Assembly (NCBI GenBank): GCA_021791055.1
Contig: JAJYXI010000002.1
Span: 1-50,348, forward strand
DNA length: 50,348 bases
Direction of reading: 5' to 3'
Origin: Nitrospirota bacterium
Lineage (GTDB): Bacteria; Nitrospirota; Thermodesulfovibrionia; Thermodesulfovibrionales; Dissulfurispiraceae
Shown one piece after another: positions 38,783 through 46,620 of this stretch. Numbering within the stretch: position 1 is the first letter of the stretch; every line of letters begins with the position of its first letter. Both the position numbers and the translations under genes were made by a program. A model generated the notes under the pieces. That model was not told where the DNA came from, did no database searches, and worked only from the letters and a program-made list of their open reading frames with translations.

Positions 38783-38877
38783 TAAAAATCAGATTATAAT
38801 ATCAACTTGGATATAAAATTGTAAAGCAAAGCCCGGTGTGATATTCTTAATTTAAGAAATCATTCCAGAGGTGTAAA

Positions 38878-39762
38878 ATGAAAATATTGCTTGCAATAGA
38901 CGGCTCTGAATACTCGGAGGGCGCTGCAAAATTCTTAACGAGACTTAATCTATCGCCTGACGATGAAATTGCGGTGCTGCATGTTATATCAGAAGTCCCC
39001 TTTAAAGATGACAGAGAATCATATTATGCAAAACTCAAGCAGATAAAACAGGAAATCGCACCAAGGATACTGGATTCGGCAATTAATACCCTGAAAGGCA
39101 TTGATGCAAAAATCAGCACTGCATTATTGGACGGCTATCCGGACAAGGCTATCATAGATGCAGCCTTAGATTCTGATACGGATCTCATTGTTATGGGGTC
39201 AAGGGGACTAAAGGGTATTAAATCCTTTCTGATTGGAAGTATAACAAGGTCCGTGGCGATAAATTCTCCAAAATCCGTGCTTGTTATTAAGCCGCCGCAG
39301 TGGAAAACAGCAGGGGCATTAAAAATCCTCTATGCAACAGACGGTTCAACCTATGCCGCAGAAACAGGAAGACTTTTAACCTCCATGCCTTTCCCGGAGG
39401 ATACGGAAATTACAATAGTAAATGTAATAGGCTCAGCCCATATTGATATACCTGAGAGATACTGGATGGAGGTGAACGAAAAAATCAAAGAGGAGGTTGC
39501 AAAAACAAGAGAAATAGAATTCGGTGCATCGGACAAGATCATCGAAGATGCACGGGAAATGCTGAGGGATAGATTTTCAGACATAAAGGTATCCATAAAA
39601 TTCGGGGATCCGTCTTTGGAGATACTCAATGAGGCAGAGAGATTAAATGCCGACATCGTTGCAGTAGGCAGCAGCGGAATGAGGGGTGTAAAGGGAATGC
39701 TCGGAAGCGTAGCAAGAAGCATCCTCGGGCATTCTGAATACTCTGTCTTAATCGGAAAATAG
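38878..39762 (+). CDS. Universal stress protein with two Usp domains
   Basis: A 294-residue tandem Usp protein. Each half has the alpha/beta Usp fold and the ATP-binding glycine pattern: IVMGSRGLKGIKSFLIGS in the first, VAVGSSGMRGVKGMLGSVAR in the second. The starts of the halves are MKILLAIDGSEYSEGA and LKILYATDGSTYAAET. AGAGGTG precedes the ATG. Usp proteins bind ATP and act in stress survival. The 115 bases upstream hold the divergent tRNA promoter and a TTCTTAATTTAAGAA palindrome. Confidence 0.93.
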   Translation: MKILLAIDGSEYSEGAAKFLTRLNLSPDDEIAVLHVISEVPFKDDRESYYAKLKQIKQEIAPRILDSAINTLKGIDAKISTALLDGYPDKAIIDAALDSDTDLIVMGSRGLKGIKSFLIGSITRSVAINSPKSVLVIKPPQWKTAGALKILYATDGSTYAAETGRLLTSMPFPEDTEITIVNVIGSAHIDIPERYWMEVNEKIKEEVAKTREIEFGASDKIIEDAREMLRDRFSDIKVSIKFGDPSLEILNEAERLNADIVAVGSSGMRGVKGMLGSVARSILGHSEYSVLIGK

Positions 39763-39774
39763 AAAGAAATAATA

Positions 39775-39816
39775 AAGGTGTCGTATAAAGTCATTCATCT
39801 GCCTGCCATATGTCTT
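39775..39816. repeat. Dispersed ~42 bp repeat, copy B
   Basis: Nearly identical to 3192-3232, here in the gap before tilS. In plus-strand terms both copies have the same orientation, but the genes next to them point in opposite directions, so it is not a fixed promoter element for downstream genes. Confidence 0.8.
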
Positions 39817-39834
39817 TTAGAGTATAATAACTAA

Positions 39835-41220
39835 ATGGACATTATCGAAAAGGTTAAGGAGACCGTTCAGAAATATCACATGCTGGCACATGGAGACCAT
39901 GTCCTCATAGGGCTTTCAGGAGGCCCTGATTCGGTATGTCTGCTGACAATCATAAACAAACTCAAGCATGAATTGGGCGTTCACTTATCCGCTGCATATA
40001 TCGACCACGGACTCAGACCCGACGAGACGCCTTACGAAATAGATTTTTGCAGGGATTTGTGCAATTCGCTGGGTATGCCTTTTATCACAAGGTCTATAGA
40101 TGTAAAGTCTTATGTAAAAGAGAAAAAGCTAAACAAGCAGGAGGCGGCAAGGGAATTAAGATACAGAGTCCTTAATGAAATAGCTGCCGAAACAGCCGCC
40201 AATAAGATTGCGCTCGGACACAATGCAGGTGATCAGTCCGAGACCATTCTGATGAGACTTTTTAGAGGCACAGGACCTTCAGGCCTTTCAGGCATCCCGC
40301 CTGTTAGGAGGCATATAATAAGGCCGTTGATCGAAGTAGAAAGGATTGAAATAGAAAAATTCCTCGAAGATGAAGGGATGGGCTTTGTTATCGATTCTTC
40401 CAATCTCAAACACGAATACCTCCGCAATAAAATAAGGCATCTCATAATCCCTGCAATCAAAAACATAAACAGGGATATTATAAAAACCCTTTCAAGGACT
40501 GCCGATATCTTCAGGGATGAGGAGAGGTATTTCGAGATAATAGTAACAAAGACCCTTATGAAGTTAATAACCAGAAAAACTGACAAGACCATTGAGATCT
40601 TCTTAGGCCCACTGGAGGCTATGGATACGGTGATATTGAGGAGGGTTCTAAGGAGAGCCATTGACGAGACCAAAGGGCTTCACGGAATCAGCTTCATCCA
40701 TATCGAAGAGATAATGTCCCTCATAAAATCGGGGAAATCAGGAGACCGGATTTATCTGCCGAAAGATATACGGGTAATAAAAGGATATTCAACCCTTATC
40801 CTCACATCCGAAAAACCGGCAAGGCTCGGCACATATAGTATAGACAGTCCCGGTGAAATTATAGTGACGGAATCATCCGTGGTCCTTCGTTCAGCAACTA
40901 TGGGCATTGACGAAGTAAAAGATTATGGAGATGCGCAAAAATGTGCCGTCATAGACGCCGATAAGGTGCATTTTCCGCTGATAATAAGGGGGCGGCTGCA
41001 TGGAGATTTCTTTTATCCCATGGGATTCGGGAAAAGGAAAAAGCTTCAGGACTATTTTGTTGATGAAAAAATACCGAGGGATGAAAGGGATGCAGTCCCA
41101 CTGCTCGTCTGCGGAAATAATATTGTATGGGTAATAGGGTATAGACTGGACGAAAGATACAGGGTTGATAAAGATACCGAAAGAGTTTTAAAATTTGAGA
41201 TAAAGCCACTAAAAATTTAG
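39835..41220 (+). CDS. tilS: tRNA(Ile)-lysidine synthase
   Basis: TilS modifies C34 of the CAU tRNA-Ile to lysidine so that it reads AUA. Its 461 residues begin with the PP-loop ATPase motif GLSGGPDSVCLL, then HNAGDQSETILMRLFRGTG and YLRNKIRH, and finish with the TilS C-terminal domain (GFGKRKKLQDYFVDEKIPRD). All core motifs are intact. Only 20 bases separate its stop from degQ, so the pair may be co-transcribed. Confidence 0.95.
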   Translation: MDIIEKVKETVQKYHMLAHGDHVLIGLSGGPDSVCLLTIINKLKHELGVHLSAAYIDHGLRPDETPYEIDFCRDLCNSLGMPFITRSIDVKSYVKEKKLNKQEAARELRYRVLNEIAAETAANKIALGHNAGDQSETILMRLFRGTGPSGLSGIPPVRRHIIRPLIEVERIEIEKFLEDEGMGFVIDSSNLKHEYLRNKIRHLIIPAIKNINRDIIKTLSRTADIFRDEERYFEIIVTKTLMKLITRKTDKTIEIFLGPLEAMDTVILRRVLRRAIDETKGLHGISFIHIEEIMSLIKSGKSGDRIYLPKDIRVIKGYSTLILTSEKPARLGTYSIDSPGEIIVTESSVVLRSATMGIDEVKDYGDAQKCAVIDADKVHFPLIIRGRLHGDFFYPMGFGKRKKLQDYFVDEKIPRDERDAVPLLVCGNNIVWVIGYRLDERYRVDKDTERVLKFEIKPLKI

Positions 41221-41240
41221 ATTATGGAGGATAAAACACA

Positions 41241-42659
41241 ATGAAGCATGTCGATAAAGTATCAAAGAAGATAATAGTAATAATCCTGTCCCTCTGCTTA
41301 TTAGTGCCGTCAATAATTCAGGCAAGCACATCAGAGAAAGACTCCACGGAAATCCTTACAAAATTCGGCGAGGCTATGTCAAGAGTCGCAGAGCGTGTAA
41401 AGCCTGCTGTCGTAAACATATCAACTACACGGACAGTAAAGGCCCCACGCCTCCCCTTTTTGGATGATCCGATGTTCAGGAGATTCTTTGGAGACCCGCA
41501 TACGCCCCAAAAAAGGAAGGTAACAAATTTAGGCTCGGGTGTAATAGCTGCGCCCGACGGCTACATACTAACAAATAATCATGTAATTGACGGCGCTGAA
41601 GACATACTTGTTAAATTAGCAGACGGCAGAGAATATAAGGGAAGACCCATAGGAATGGATTCCAGAACGGATATTGCTATTATCAAAATAAATGAAACCA
41701 ACCTCCCCACAGTCCCATGGGGTGATTCCGATAAATTAAGGGTCGGAGAGGTAGTGCTTGCAATAGGAAACCCTTACGGCTTAAGCCAGACAATAACCAT
41801 GGGAATCATAAGCGCCCTCGGAAGGTCGGGCATCGGAATAACAGACTACGAGGACTTTATACAGACGGATGCGGCAATAAACCCCGGCAACTCCGGAGGT
41901 GCGCTCGTAAACATTAAAGGAGAGCTCATCGGCATAAATACTGCCATATTCAGTGTAACGGGAGGTTATCAGGGCATTGGGTTTGCCATACCATCGAGCA
42001 TGGTAAAAAATGTGATGGACAGCATCATCAATCAGGGAAGGGTCGTAAGGGGATGGCTCGGGGTCCAGATACAACCGCTTACCCCTGAGCTTGCAAAGCA
42101 GCTCGGTCTTAAAGACGAAAGTGGTGTACTGCTTGTTGATGTTGTGGAAGGTGGTCCTGCCGAAAAAGGAGGCTTGAAAAGATACGATGTAATCGTAGAG
42201 TATGACGGGAAAAAGACTGATAATCCTTTCCACTTTAAAAATATGGTTGCATCAACCAAACCCGGCAAGGCAGTAGAGATAAAAATTATACGGAACGGGA
42301 ACCTTTTAACTGCAAAAGTTACCATTGGCGAACTGCCCATAGAGCCTCAGATCGTTTCACCCGCACAATTCGAAAATTCATTAAGGGGCGTATCTGTCCA
42401 GGAAGTGACCGATGAAATCCTTCAAAAGCTCGGCATAACAAAAAAGATAAAAGGAGTGTTGGTTAATAACATAGAAGAAGACAGCCCTGCCCTCGGCATC
42501 CTTGCAAAGGGAGACATAATAATGGAGGTCGGGAGAAAACCCGTAGCAGATGTAAAAGAATATAATGATGTTGTTTCAAAGATAGAAAAAGGTCAAAACA
42601 TAATACTTGCAATCATGAGGGGGGGAGTCCCTCAAGTGCTAACAGTACCTGCACGATAA
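41241..42659 (+). CDS. degQ: DegQ/HtrA-type periplasmic serine protease
   Basis: A 472-residue Do-type protease that degrades or refolds misfolded envelope proteins. A signal peptide (IIVIILSLCLLVPSIIQA) leads to a trypsin-like domain with the triad His in ILTNNHVIDGAE, Asp in SRTDIAII and Ser in NPGNSGGALVN. Two PDZ domains follow (WLGVQIQPLTPELAKQLG; SLRGVSVQEVTDEILQKLG). GGAGG precedes the ATG. Its last 47 bases overlap the end of the convergent hemW. Confidence 0.94.
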   Translation: MKHVDKVSKKIIVIILSLCLLVPSIIQASTSEKDSTEILTKFGEAMSRVAERVKPAVVNISTTRTVKAPRLPFLDDPMFRRFFGDPHTPQKRKVTNLGSGVIAAPDGYILTNNHVIDGAEDILVKLADGREYKGRPIGMDSRTDIAIIKINETNLPTVPWGDSDKLRVGEVVLAIGNPYGLSQTITMGIISALGRSGIGITDYEDFIQTDAAINPGNSGGALVNIKGELIGINTAIFSVTGGYQGIGFAIPSSMVKNVMDSIINQGRVVRGWLGVQIQPLTPELAKQLGLKDESGVLLVDVVEGGPAEKGGLKRYDVIVEYDGKKTDNPFHFKNMVASTKPGKAVEIKIIRNGNLLTAKVTIGELPIEPQIVSPAQFENSLRGVSVQEVTDEILQKLGITKKIKGVLVNNIEEDSPALGILAKGDIIMEVGRKPVADVKEYNDVVSKIEKGQNIILAIMRGGVPQVLTVPAR

Positions 42660-43824
42660 CCTCATTGCTGAGGATTAGTCCTTTTCGGGTAAGTCTCAAA
42701 TAGTTGCCTTTAACTTCTACAAGGCCGTGGGATGAGAGTTCTTCCACGGCCTTGCTTATTAATATTCGTTTCTCATCCGGTATTTGGCTTATATCTATAC
42801 CTTCAATTTTTCTCATTCCGAGGAATATAAATTCTTTAAGCGCCTCGTCATTTGTTATATGAGTTTCCTCTGCCACGGGTATCTTGTTATCATCGATGCT
42901 TTTAATATATCGAATAACATCCCTCGCATTACTCATTCGTATTCCCTGAAAAAAAGAATGCGCCCCGGCTCCGATGCCAAGATATTCGCCTCTGTTCCAG
43001 TAGTTGAGGTTATGCTTGCATTCATAACCGTTATATTCGTGTTTCCGGGCGAAGTTGGATATTTCATAATGTATATACCCTTGCTCCTTTAGAATGTCTA
43101 TGCCTTTATAATACATTTCTGCAATCACTCCTTCATCAGGCATGGTAATTATCCCTGCTTTTATGTCGTCGTACAATGGCGTATTTTTTTCAGGCGTAAG
43201 TTCGTAGGTAGATATGTGCTCGGGGTTCAGCTCAAGGGCTTTTTGCAGTGAATATTCCCAATTTCTTATATACCCTTTGCCCTTTGCCCTTTGCTCCTTT
43301 AATCGAGGTATTCCATAAATCAAATCAACAGAGGTATTTCTGAAGCCTGCTCCTTTGACATCCCTAACAGCCTTAACGGCATCATCTGCATTATGGCTTC
43401 TGCCGAGAAAGACAAGCTCTTTATCAATGAGCGACTGCACGCCAATGCTTATCCTGTTTATTCCCGATTTTAATAATCCTTCTGCCTTTTCTTCTGTGAT
43501 AGTGCGTGGATTTGCCTCTATAGTAATTTCTGCATCAGGGTTAATAGAATAATTCTCCCTGACTGCATTCAGGATTTCTGCAATATCTTTCTCAGAAAGA
43601 ATAGTCGGCGTGCCTCCGCCTATGAAAATCGCCTTAAGATTATCGGCAACGCCTTTTCTTAATTCTATCTCTTTGCGCAGGGCATTTATATAATCACCAG
43701 CAACCCCACCTATCCTCCCCTTGGCAAGGGGAGGAAAAGGAGGGGTAAAAGGAATGGAGTAAAAGTCGCAATATATGCACTTTTTAATGCAAAATGGAAT
43801 ATGGATGTAAAGGTAATTAATCAT
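42613..43824 (-). CDS. hemW: Radical SAM heme chaperone HemW
   Basis: A 403-residue radical SAM protein, formerly called a coproporphyrinogen III oxidase-like protein and now known as HemW, a heme-delivery factor. The N-terminal cluster motif is CIKKCIYCDFYS. IFIGGGTPTIL, SIGVQSL and YEISNFA are HemW blocks, and the C-terminal HemN_C domain is present (EFIFLGMRKIEGID). Two in-frame repeat stretches occur: PPFPPLAKGRIGG (about residues 26-40) and KEQRAKGKG (about 175-184). The first follows the cluster motif closely, yet the core looks intact. Confidence 0.92.
   Translation of the reverse strand: MINYLYIHIPFCIKKCIYCDFYSIPFTPPFPPLAKGRIGGVAGDYINALRKEIELRKGVADNLKAIFIGGGTPTILSEKDIAEILNAVRENYSINPDAEITIEANPRTITEEKAEGLLKSGINRISIGVQSLIDKELVFLGRSHNADDAVKAVRDVKGAGFRNTSVDLIYGIPRLKEQRAKGKGYIRNWEYSLQKALELNPEHISTYELTPEKNTPLYDDIKAGIITMPDEGVIAEMYYKGIDILKEQGYIHYEISNFARKHEYNGYECKHNLNYWNRGEYLGIGAGAHSFFQGIRMSNARDVIRYIKSIDDNKIPVAEETHITNDEALKEFIFLGMRKIEGIDISQIPDEKRILISKAVEELSSHGLVEVKGNYLRLTRKGLILSNEVIVQVLLALEGLPPS
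43273..43300. repeat. In-frame (CCCTTTG)n repeat in hemW
   Basis: Three tandem copies of CCCTTTG followed by CTCCTTT encode KEQRAKGKG in HemW between two structured blocks (IYGIPRL and NWEYSLQKALEL). Confidence 0.8.
43704..43746. repeat. In-frame C-rich/G-rich inverted repeat in hemW
   Basis: CCCCACCTATCCTCCCCTTG and GCAAGGGGAGGAAAAGGAGG form a hairpin around the central TTGGCAA. They encode PPFPPLAKGRIGG about 12 residues after the radical SAM cysteines. It is the same element type as in carB (30631-30676). Confidence 0.75.
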
Positions 43825-43890
43825 TTGTAATCCCGCCTTTGATTTATTATAATTGAAACATCCTTATATGCGCAGTATAGGAGGTATGGC

Positions 43891-44457
43891 ATGGAAAGAA
43901 AGGTAATGTATTTTGAGAAGCCCGGGAAGGAAAATACAGAGGCATGTCTTCAGGTAGTGAGAAATGCTGTCAGGGATGGCAATTATAAACACATTGTAAT
44001 AGCATCAACAGAAGGAGACACAGGGCTTTTATTCTCTGAAGCATTAAAGGATTCTGGAATAAATATAGTGGTAGTTACTCATTCAGCAGGTTTCAAAGCC
44101 GCCAATACCCATGAAATGATCTCAGACATTCGGAAAAAGATAGAGTCAACAGGCGCAAAGGTCTATACAGGCACGATGATTACCCATAACATAGAAACCG
44201 CCTTTGCGTCGAAATTTAACGGACTATATCCAACACTCATTGTTGCCCAATCATTAAGGAGATATGGAGAAGGACCAAAGGTCTGCTGCGAGATTGTGAT
44301 GATGGCTGCTGATGCAGGATTCATCCCTGAGGGCGAGGAAGTACTCGCAGTAGCAGGCACAGCTAAAGGCTCTGATTCTGTCCTTGTCATAAGGTCTGCT
44401 GCTTCGAAGAGATTCCTTGAGTTAAGGGTTCTTGAGATACTGGCAAAGCCGAGATAG
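43891..44457 (+). CDS. Stand-alone pyruvate kinase C-terminal-like domain protein
   Basis: A 188-residue protein equal to the alpha/beta (C-terminal) domain of pyruvate kinase without the catalytic barrel. HIVIASTEGDTGLLFSEAL and VVTHSAGFKAANTHEM are the recognisable blocks. Such proteins occur widely in anaerobes, and their function is unclear (nucleotide or metabolite binding is possible). GGAGGT precedes the ATG. Its stop lies in the short-word repeat that also supplies the end of the convergent ribD. Confidence 0.82.
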   Translation: MERKVMYFEKPGKENTEACLQVVRNAVRDGNYKHIVIASTEGDTGLLFSEALKDSGINIVVVTHSAGFKAANTHEMISDIRKKIESTGAKVYTGTMITHNIETAFASKFNGLYPTLIVAQSLRRYGEGPKVCCEIVMMAADAGFIPEGEEVLAVAGTAKGSDSVLVIRSAASKRFLELRVLEILAKPR

Positions 44458-44505
44458 CTCATAGCCATGAGCTATCAGCTATGAGCCATGAGCTACATAG
44501 CCTTC
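44455..44505. repeat. Palindromic TAGCTCAT-type repeat joining two convergent genes
   Basis: TAGCTCATAGCCATGAGCTA followed by TCAGCTATGAGCCATGAGCT repeats the words ATGAGC and AGCTCAT in both senses. Any strand can fold, so it could serve as a two-way terminator. It supplies the stop of the pyruvate-kinase-like gene and the last codons (AHGS) and stop of ribD. Confidence 0.8.
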
Positions 44506-45603
44506 GACCATTAAATCATCGCCGACCTTTTTAATCTCAATGTCATGTAGTTTATACGCATCTTCCAGTCTTCTGAATGTTTTACCACCGATGGCAGGGA
44601 TAGAATCTTTGCCGCCGATTATTTTGGGTGCAATGAAAAAAACTACTTTATCAACCATTCCATCCTGAAGAGCGTATGCATTAAGGGATGAGCCGCCTTC
44701 TATCATCACAGATGTAATCCCAAGCTCGCCAAGTCTTTTCATAAGCCATTTCAAGTCAACACGATTACCTTCATACTCAATAATTTTTATGCCTCTATCA
44801 ATCAATGTCTTTCTTTTTTGTCCTATCGCCTTTTGCCTTTTGCCTATTGCCTGTTTTTTTGTTACCACTATCGTCTCAGGCGGAGTTTTGAATATCTTAT
44901 AATCAATTGGTGTCTCAAGATTAGGATCGATCACTATTCTTATTGGATTTTTTGCCTTTTGCCAGAGTCTTACCGTAAATTCCGGATTGTCAGCCTTGAC
45001 AGTGCCTACTGCAGTTAGAATAGCATCAACGCTGCTTCTCATCTGGTGCACAATCTTTCTTGCCTTTTCTCCTGTTATCCATTTTGACTGACCTTCAGGA
45101 GTAGCAATTCTGCCGTCGAGGGTCATGGCTGTTTTTAAAATAACAAATGGTGTTCTCGTAGTTATGTATTTTATGTATGCCTCATTCAGTTTTTTTGCTT
45201 TATCCTCAAGCATTCCACTGACAACCTCAATTCCATGTTTTTTCAACTCTTCGATACCTTTTCCTGATACCTTTGGATTCGGGTCTTTCATTGCAATAAA
45301 GACTTTTTTGATTCCTGAATTAATGATGGCTTTTGTGCAGGGAGGGGTACGCTTGTCCAGATGACAGCAAGGTTCAAGAGTTACATAGAGCGTGCAGTCT
45401 TTTGCCTTATCTCCTGCCTTGATTATTGTGAGTGCTTCTGCATGGGGCTCGCCTGCCTTTTTGTGATAGTCTTCTGCAACAATCCTTCCCTTTTTGATTA
45501 TTACAGCGCCAACCATTGGATTAGGGCTCGTCATGCCCCTCGCCTTTGCGGCAAGAGACAAAGCCCTTTTCATGAATGATATGTCTTTATCGGTAACTTT
45601 CAT
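44479..45603 (-). CDS. ribD: Bifunctional riboflavin biosynthesis protein RibD
   Basis: RibD deaminates and reduces the pyrimidine intermediate of riboflavin synthesis. The N-terminal deaminase has zinc motifs PHAEALTI and TLEPCCHLDKRTPPC, with TSPNPMVGAVI before them. The reductase domain has TAMTLDGRIAT and VMIEGGSSLNAYAL. From ATG 45603 it has about 374 residues; an upstream start at 45639 would add an unlikely tail. Repeat-derived KKQAIGKRQKAIGQKRK (44819-44861) lies in the reductase, and the C-terminal AHGS with the stop comes from another repeat (44455-44505). Confidence 0.93.
   Translation of the reverse strand: MKVTDKDISFMKRALSLAAKARGMTSPNPMVGAVIIKKGRIVAEDYHKKAGEPHAEALTIIKAGDKAKDCTLYVTLEPCCHLDKRTPPCTKAIINSGIKKVFIAMKDPNPKVSGKGIEELKKHGIEVVSGMLEDKAKKLNEAYIKYITTRTPFVILKTAMTLDGRIATPEGQSKWITGEKARKIVHQMRSSVDAILTAVGTVKADNPEFTVRLWQKAKNPIRIVIDPNLETPIDYKIFKTPPETIVVTKKQAIGKRQKAIGQKRKTLIDRGIKIIEYEGNRVDLKWLMKRLGELGITSVMIEGGSSLNAYALQDGMVDKVVFFIAPKIIGGKDSIPAIGGKTFRRLEDAYKLHDIEIKKVGDDLMVEGYVAHGS
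44819..44861. repeat. In-frame (GCCTTTT)n repeat in ribD
   Basis: Copies of GCCTTTT with variants (GCCTATT, TCGCCTTTT) are arranged at period 7. They encode KQAIGKRQKAIGQKRK in a surface-loop position of the RibD reductase domain. Confidence 0.8.
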
Positions 45604-45700
45604 GATTTGGAAGTAACATTTTAACATAATTCTACGCATTTAAAATGGCGAAATTCCAACGAATTTATAGCTTCATTTGTCTGATTTTTATGATTTTTTC

Positions 45701-45729
45701 TTGACTATCCAGCCTTTGGTTCTTATAAT
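45701..45729 (+). promoter_or_regulatory. Near-consensus sigma-70 promoter in front of the gene cassette
   Basis: TTGACT at 45701-45706, a 17-base spacer and a perfect TATAAT at 45724-45729. The start near 45737 is about 27 bases before the cassette boundary (45763/45764), so it will transcribe the cassette gene and possibly the small genes beyond. The sequence between ribD and this promoter (45604-45700) is AT-rich without other evident features. Confidence 0.8.
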
Positions 45730-45763
45730 CTATCATAATGTTGAAGAAGCTTAAAAGAGAATG

Positions 45764-46581
45764 TTAGCCTTATGAACAAGAAAGTCGCCTTGCGCTTGCT
45801 CCAAGAGTTTTGGCTTCCCGGGGTCGTCGCAGTGGGCTGGACCGCCTACAACGTGTACACGAGTTCCGGTGGGTGGGGGCTAAAGGCAGTGGTCAACATT
45901 TTTGGCCCTTCGTTCTTCTTGACGAGCTGGGCCACAGGCCAATTCTTCCGGGTGAGGAAGCAAGTAGCTCTCGATCAAAACCTCACGGCTATTGAATCCC
46001 GCGTCGACGCGGTGCTGCAAAGACTTGAAAAGCACGCGCAGGATTTTCTTGGGTACACAACGGGTGCTGACAGCTTCGTTTCGTTTCTTCCGATGTTCAC
46101 CGCTCCGGAGCAACTGGAACTTGGTCTACTAAACAACTCCACTTATCCGGTGTTCGACGTTCAAGCGGAGGTAATTGATCTCGATGAACCGATCGATCCT
46201 GACAAGGGAAAATTCTGGACTCGGCTCAGGTTCAACCTTCCTAGTCTTTTCCCAAGCCGAATTGTCATGAGCGCATACCGGTTCGACATGCGCGGGCGAG
46301 AGCGCCTCTATCTGAATATATTCATTCAGACGCGATCTCAGGGCTCTATGCAACAGCTACGAGTCGCTCGCGTCGACGGAGCGATGAAGATTGCAACCAG
46401 AACACGGGTGGGCGAGAAGGTTGTCGAGCAAACGGTGCCTGACGGGTTCCCCGGCTGGAACGCAGAGAAGCCGGATGACCTCTTCAACTAAGCCGATGGC
46501 TAACTTGTCGTTCGACGCGGACGCCCTGCTGCGTCCGGCCGCCGAGCGGCCTCCTTGCGCAAGTCGCCGGTCAACTTTACG
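45764..46581 (+). mobile_element. Solitary integron-type gene cassette
   Basis: The left edge reads G|TTAGCC (cut after G45763). The cassette ends with an attC whose start GGCTAAC (46498-46504) is the exact reverse complement of GTTAGCC, the sequence formed when the cassette is circular. The gene starts 8 bases after the left edge and is followed at once by attC, the normal cassette layout. Base composition is GC-richer than on both sides. No integrase gene or second attC is in the window. Confidence 0.8.
45772..46491 (+). CDS. Cassette-borne membrane protein of unknown function
   Basis: A 239-residue protein that I do not recognise. Two hydrophobic helices near the N-terminus (EFWLPGVVAVGWTAYNVYT and FGPSFFLTSWATGQFF) are followed by a short coiled-coil-like part (DQNLTAIESRVDAVLQRLEK) and a soluble C-terminal region of about 150 residues, in which FDVQAEVIDLDEPIDP and MSAYRFDMRGRERLYLNIFI stand out as beta-rich. 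Codon use is more GC-rich than in neighbours, in line with transfer. It is the only gene of an integron-type cassette and is probably transcribed from the promoter at 45701-45729. Confidence 0.8.
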   Translation: MNKKVALRLLQEFWLPGVVAVGWTAYNVYTSSGGWGLKAVVNIFGPSFFLTSWATGQFFRVRKQVALDQNLTAIESRVDAVLQRLEKHAQDFLGYTTGADSFVSFLPMFTAPEQLELGLLNNSTYPVFDVQAEVIDLDEPIDPDKGKFWTRLRFNLPSLFPSRIVMSAYRFDMRGRERLYLNIFIQTRSQGSMQQLRVARVDGAMKIATRTRVGEKVVEQTVPDGFPGWNAEKPDDLFN

Positions 46582-46587
46582 TTATGA
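46498..46587 (+). other. attC recombination site of the cassette
   Basis: GGCTAACTTGTCGTTCGACG begins the site and CAACTTTACGTTATGA ends it. Between them are GC-rich inverted segments (GCGGACGCC with GCGTCC, GGCCGCCGAGCGGCC), as in chromosomal-integron attC sites of Xanthomonas/Pseudomonas type. The recombination point is G46581|T46582. The stop codon of the cassette gene is seven bases before the site. Confidence 0.8.
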
Positions 46588-46620
46588 CAGAAAAATAATA
46601 GAAAATGCTAAAATTAAATC

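Noticed and set aside
46498-46587. attC explained as an ordinary terminator or REP hairpin
   Set aside because: There is no T tract, and its first seven bases are the exact complement of the sequence at the other cassette edge, which a terminator would not need.
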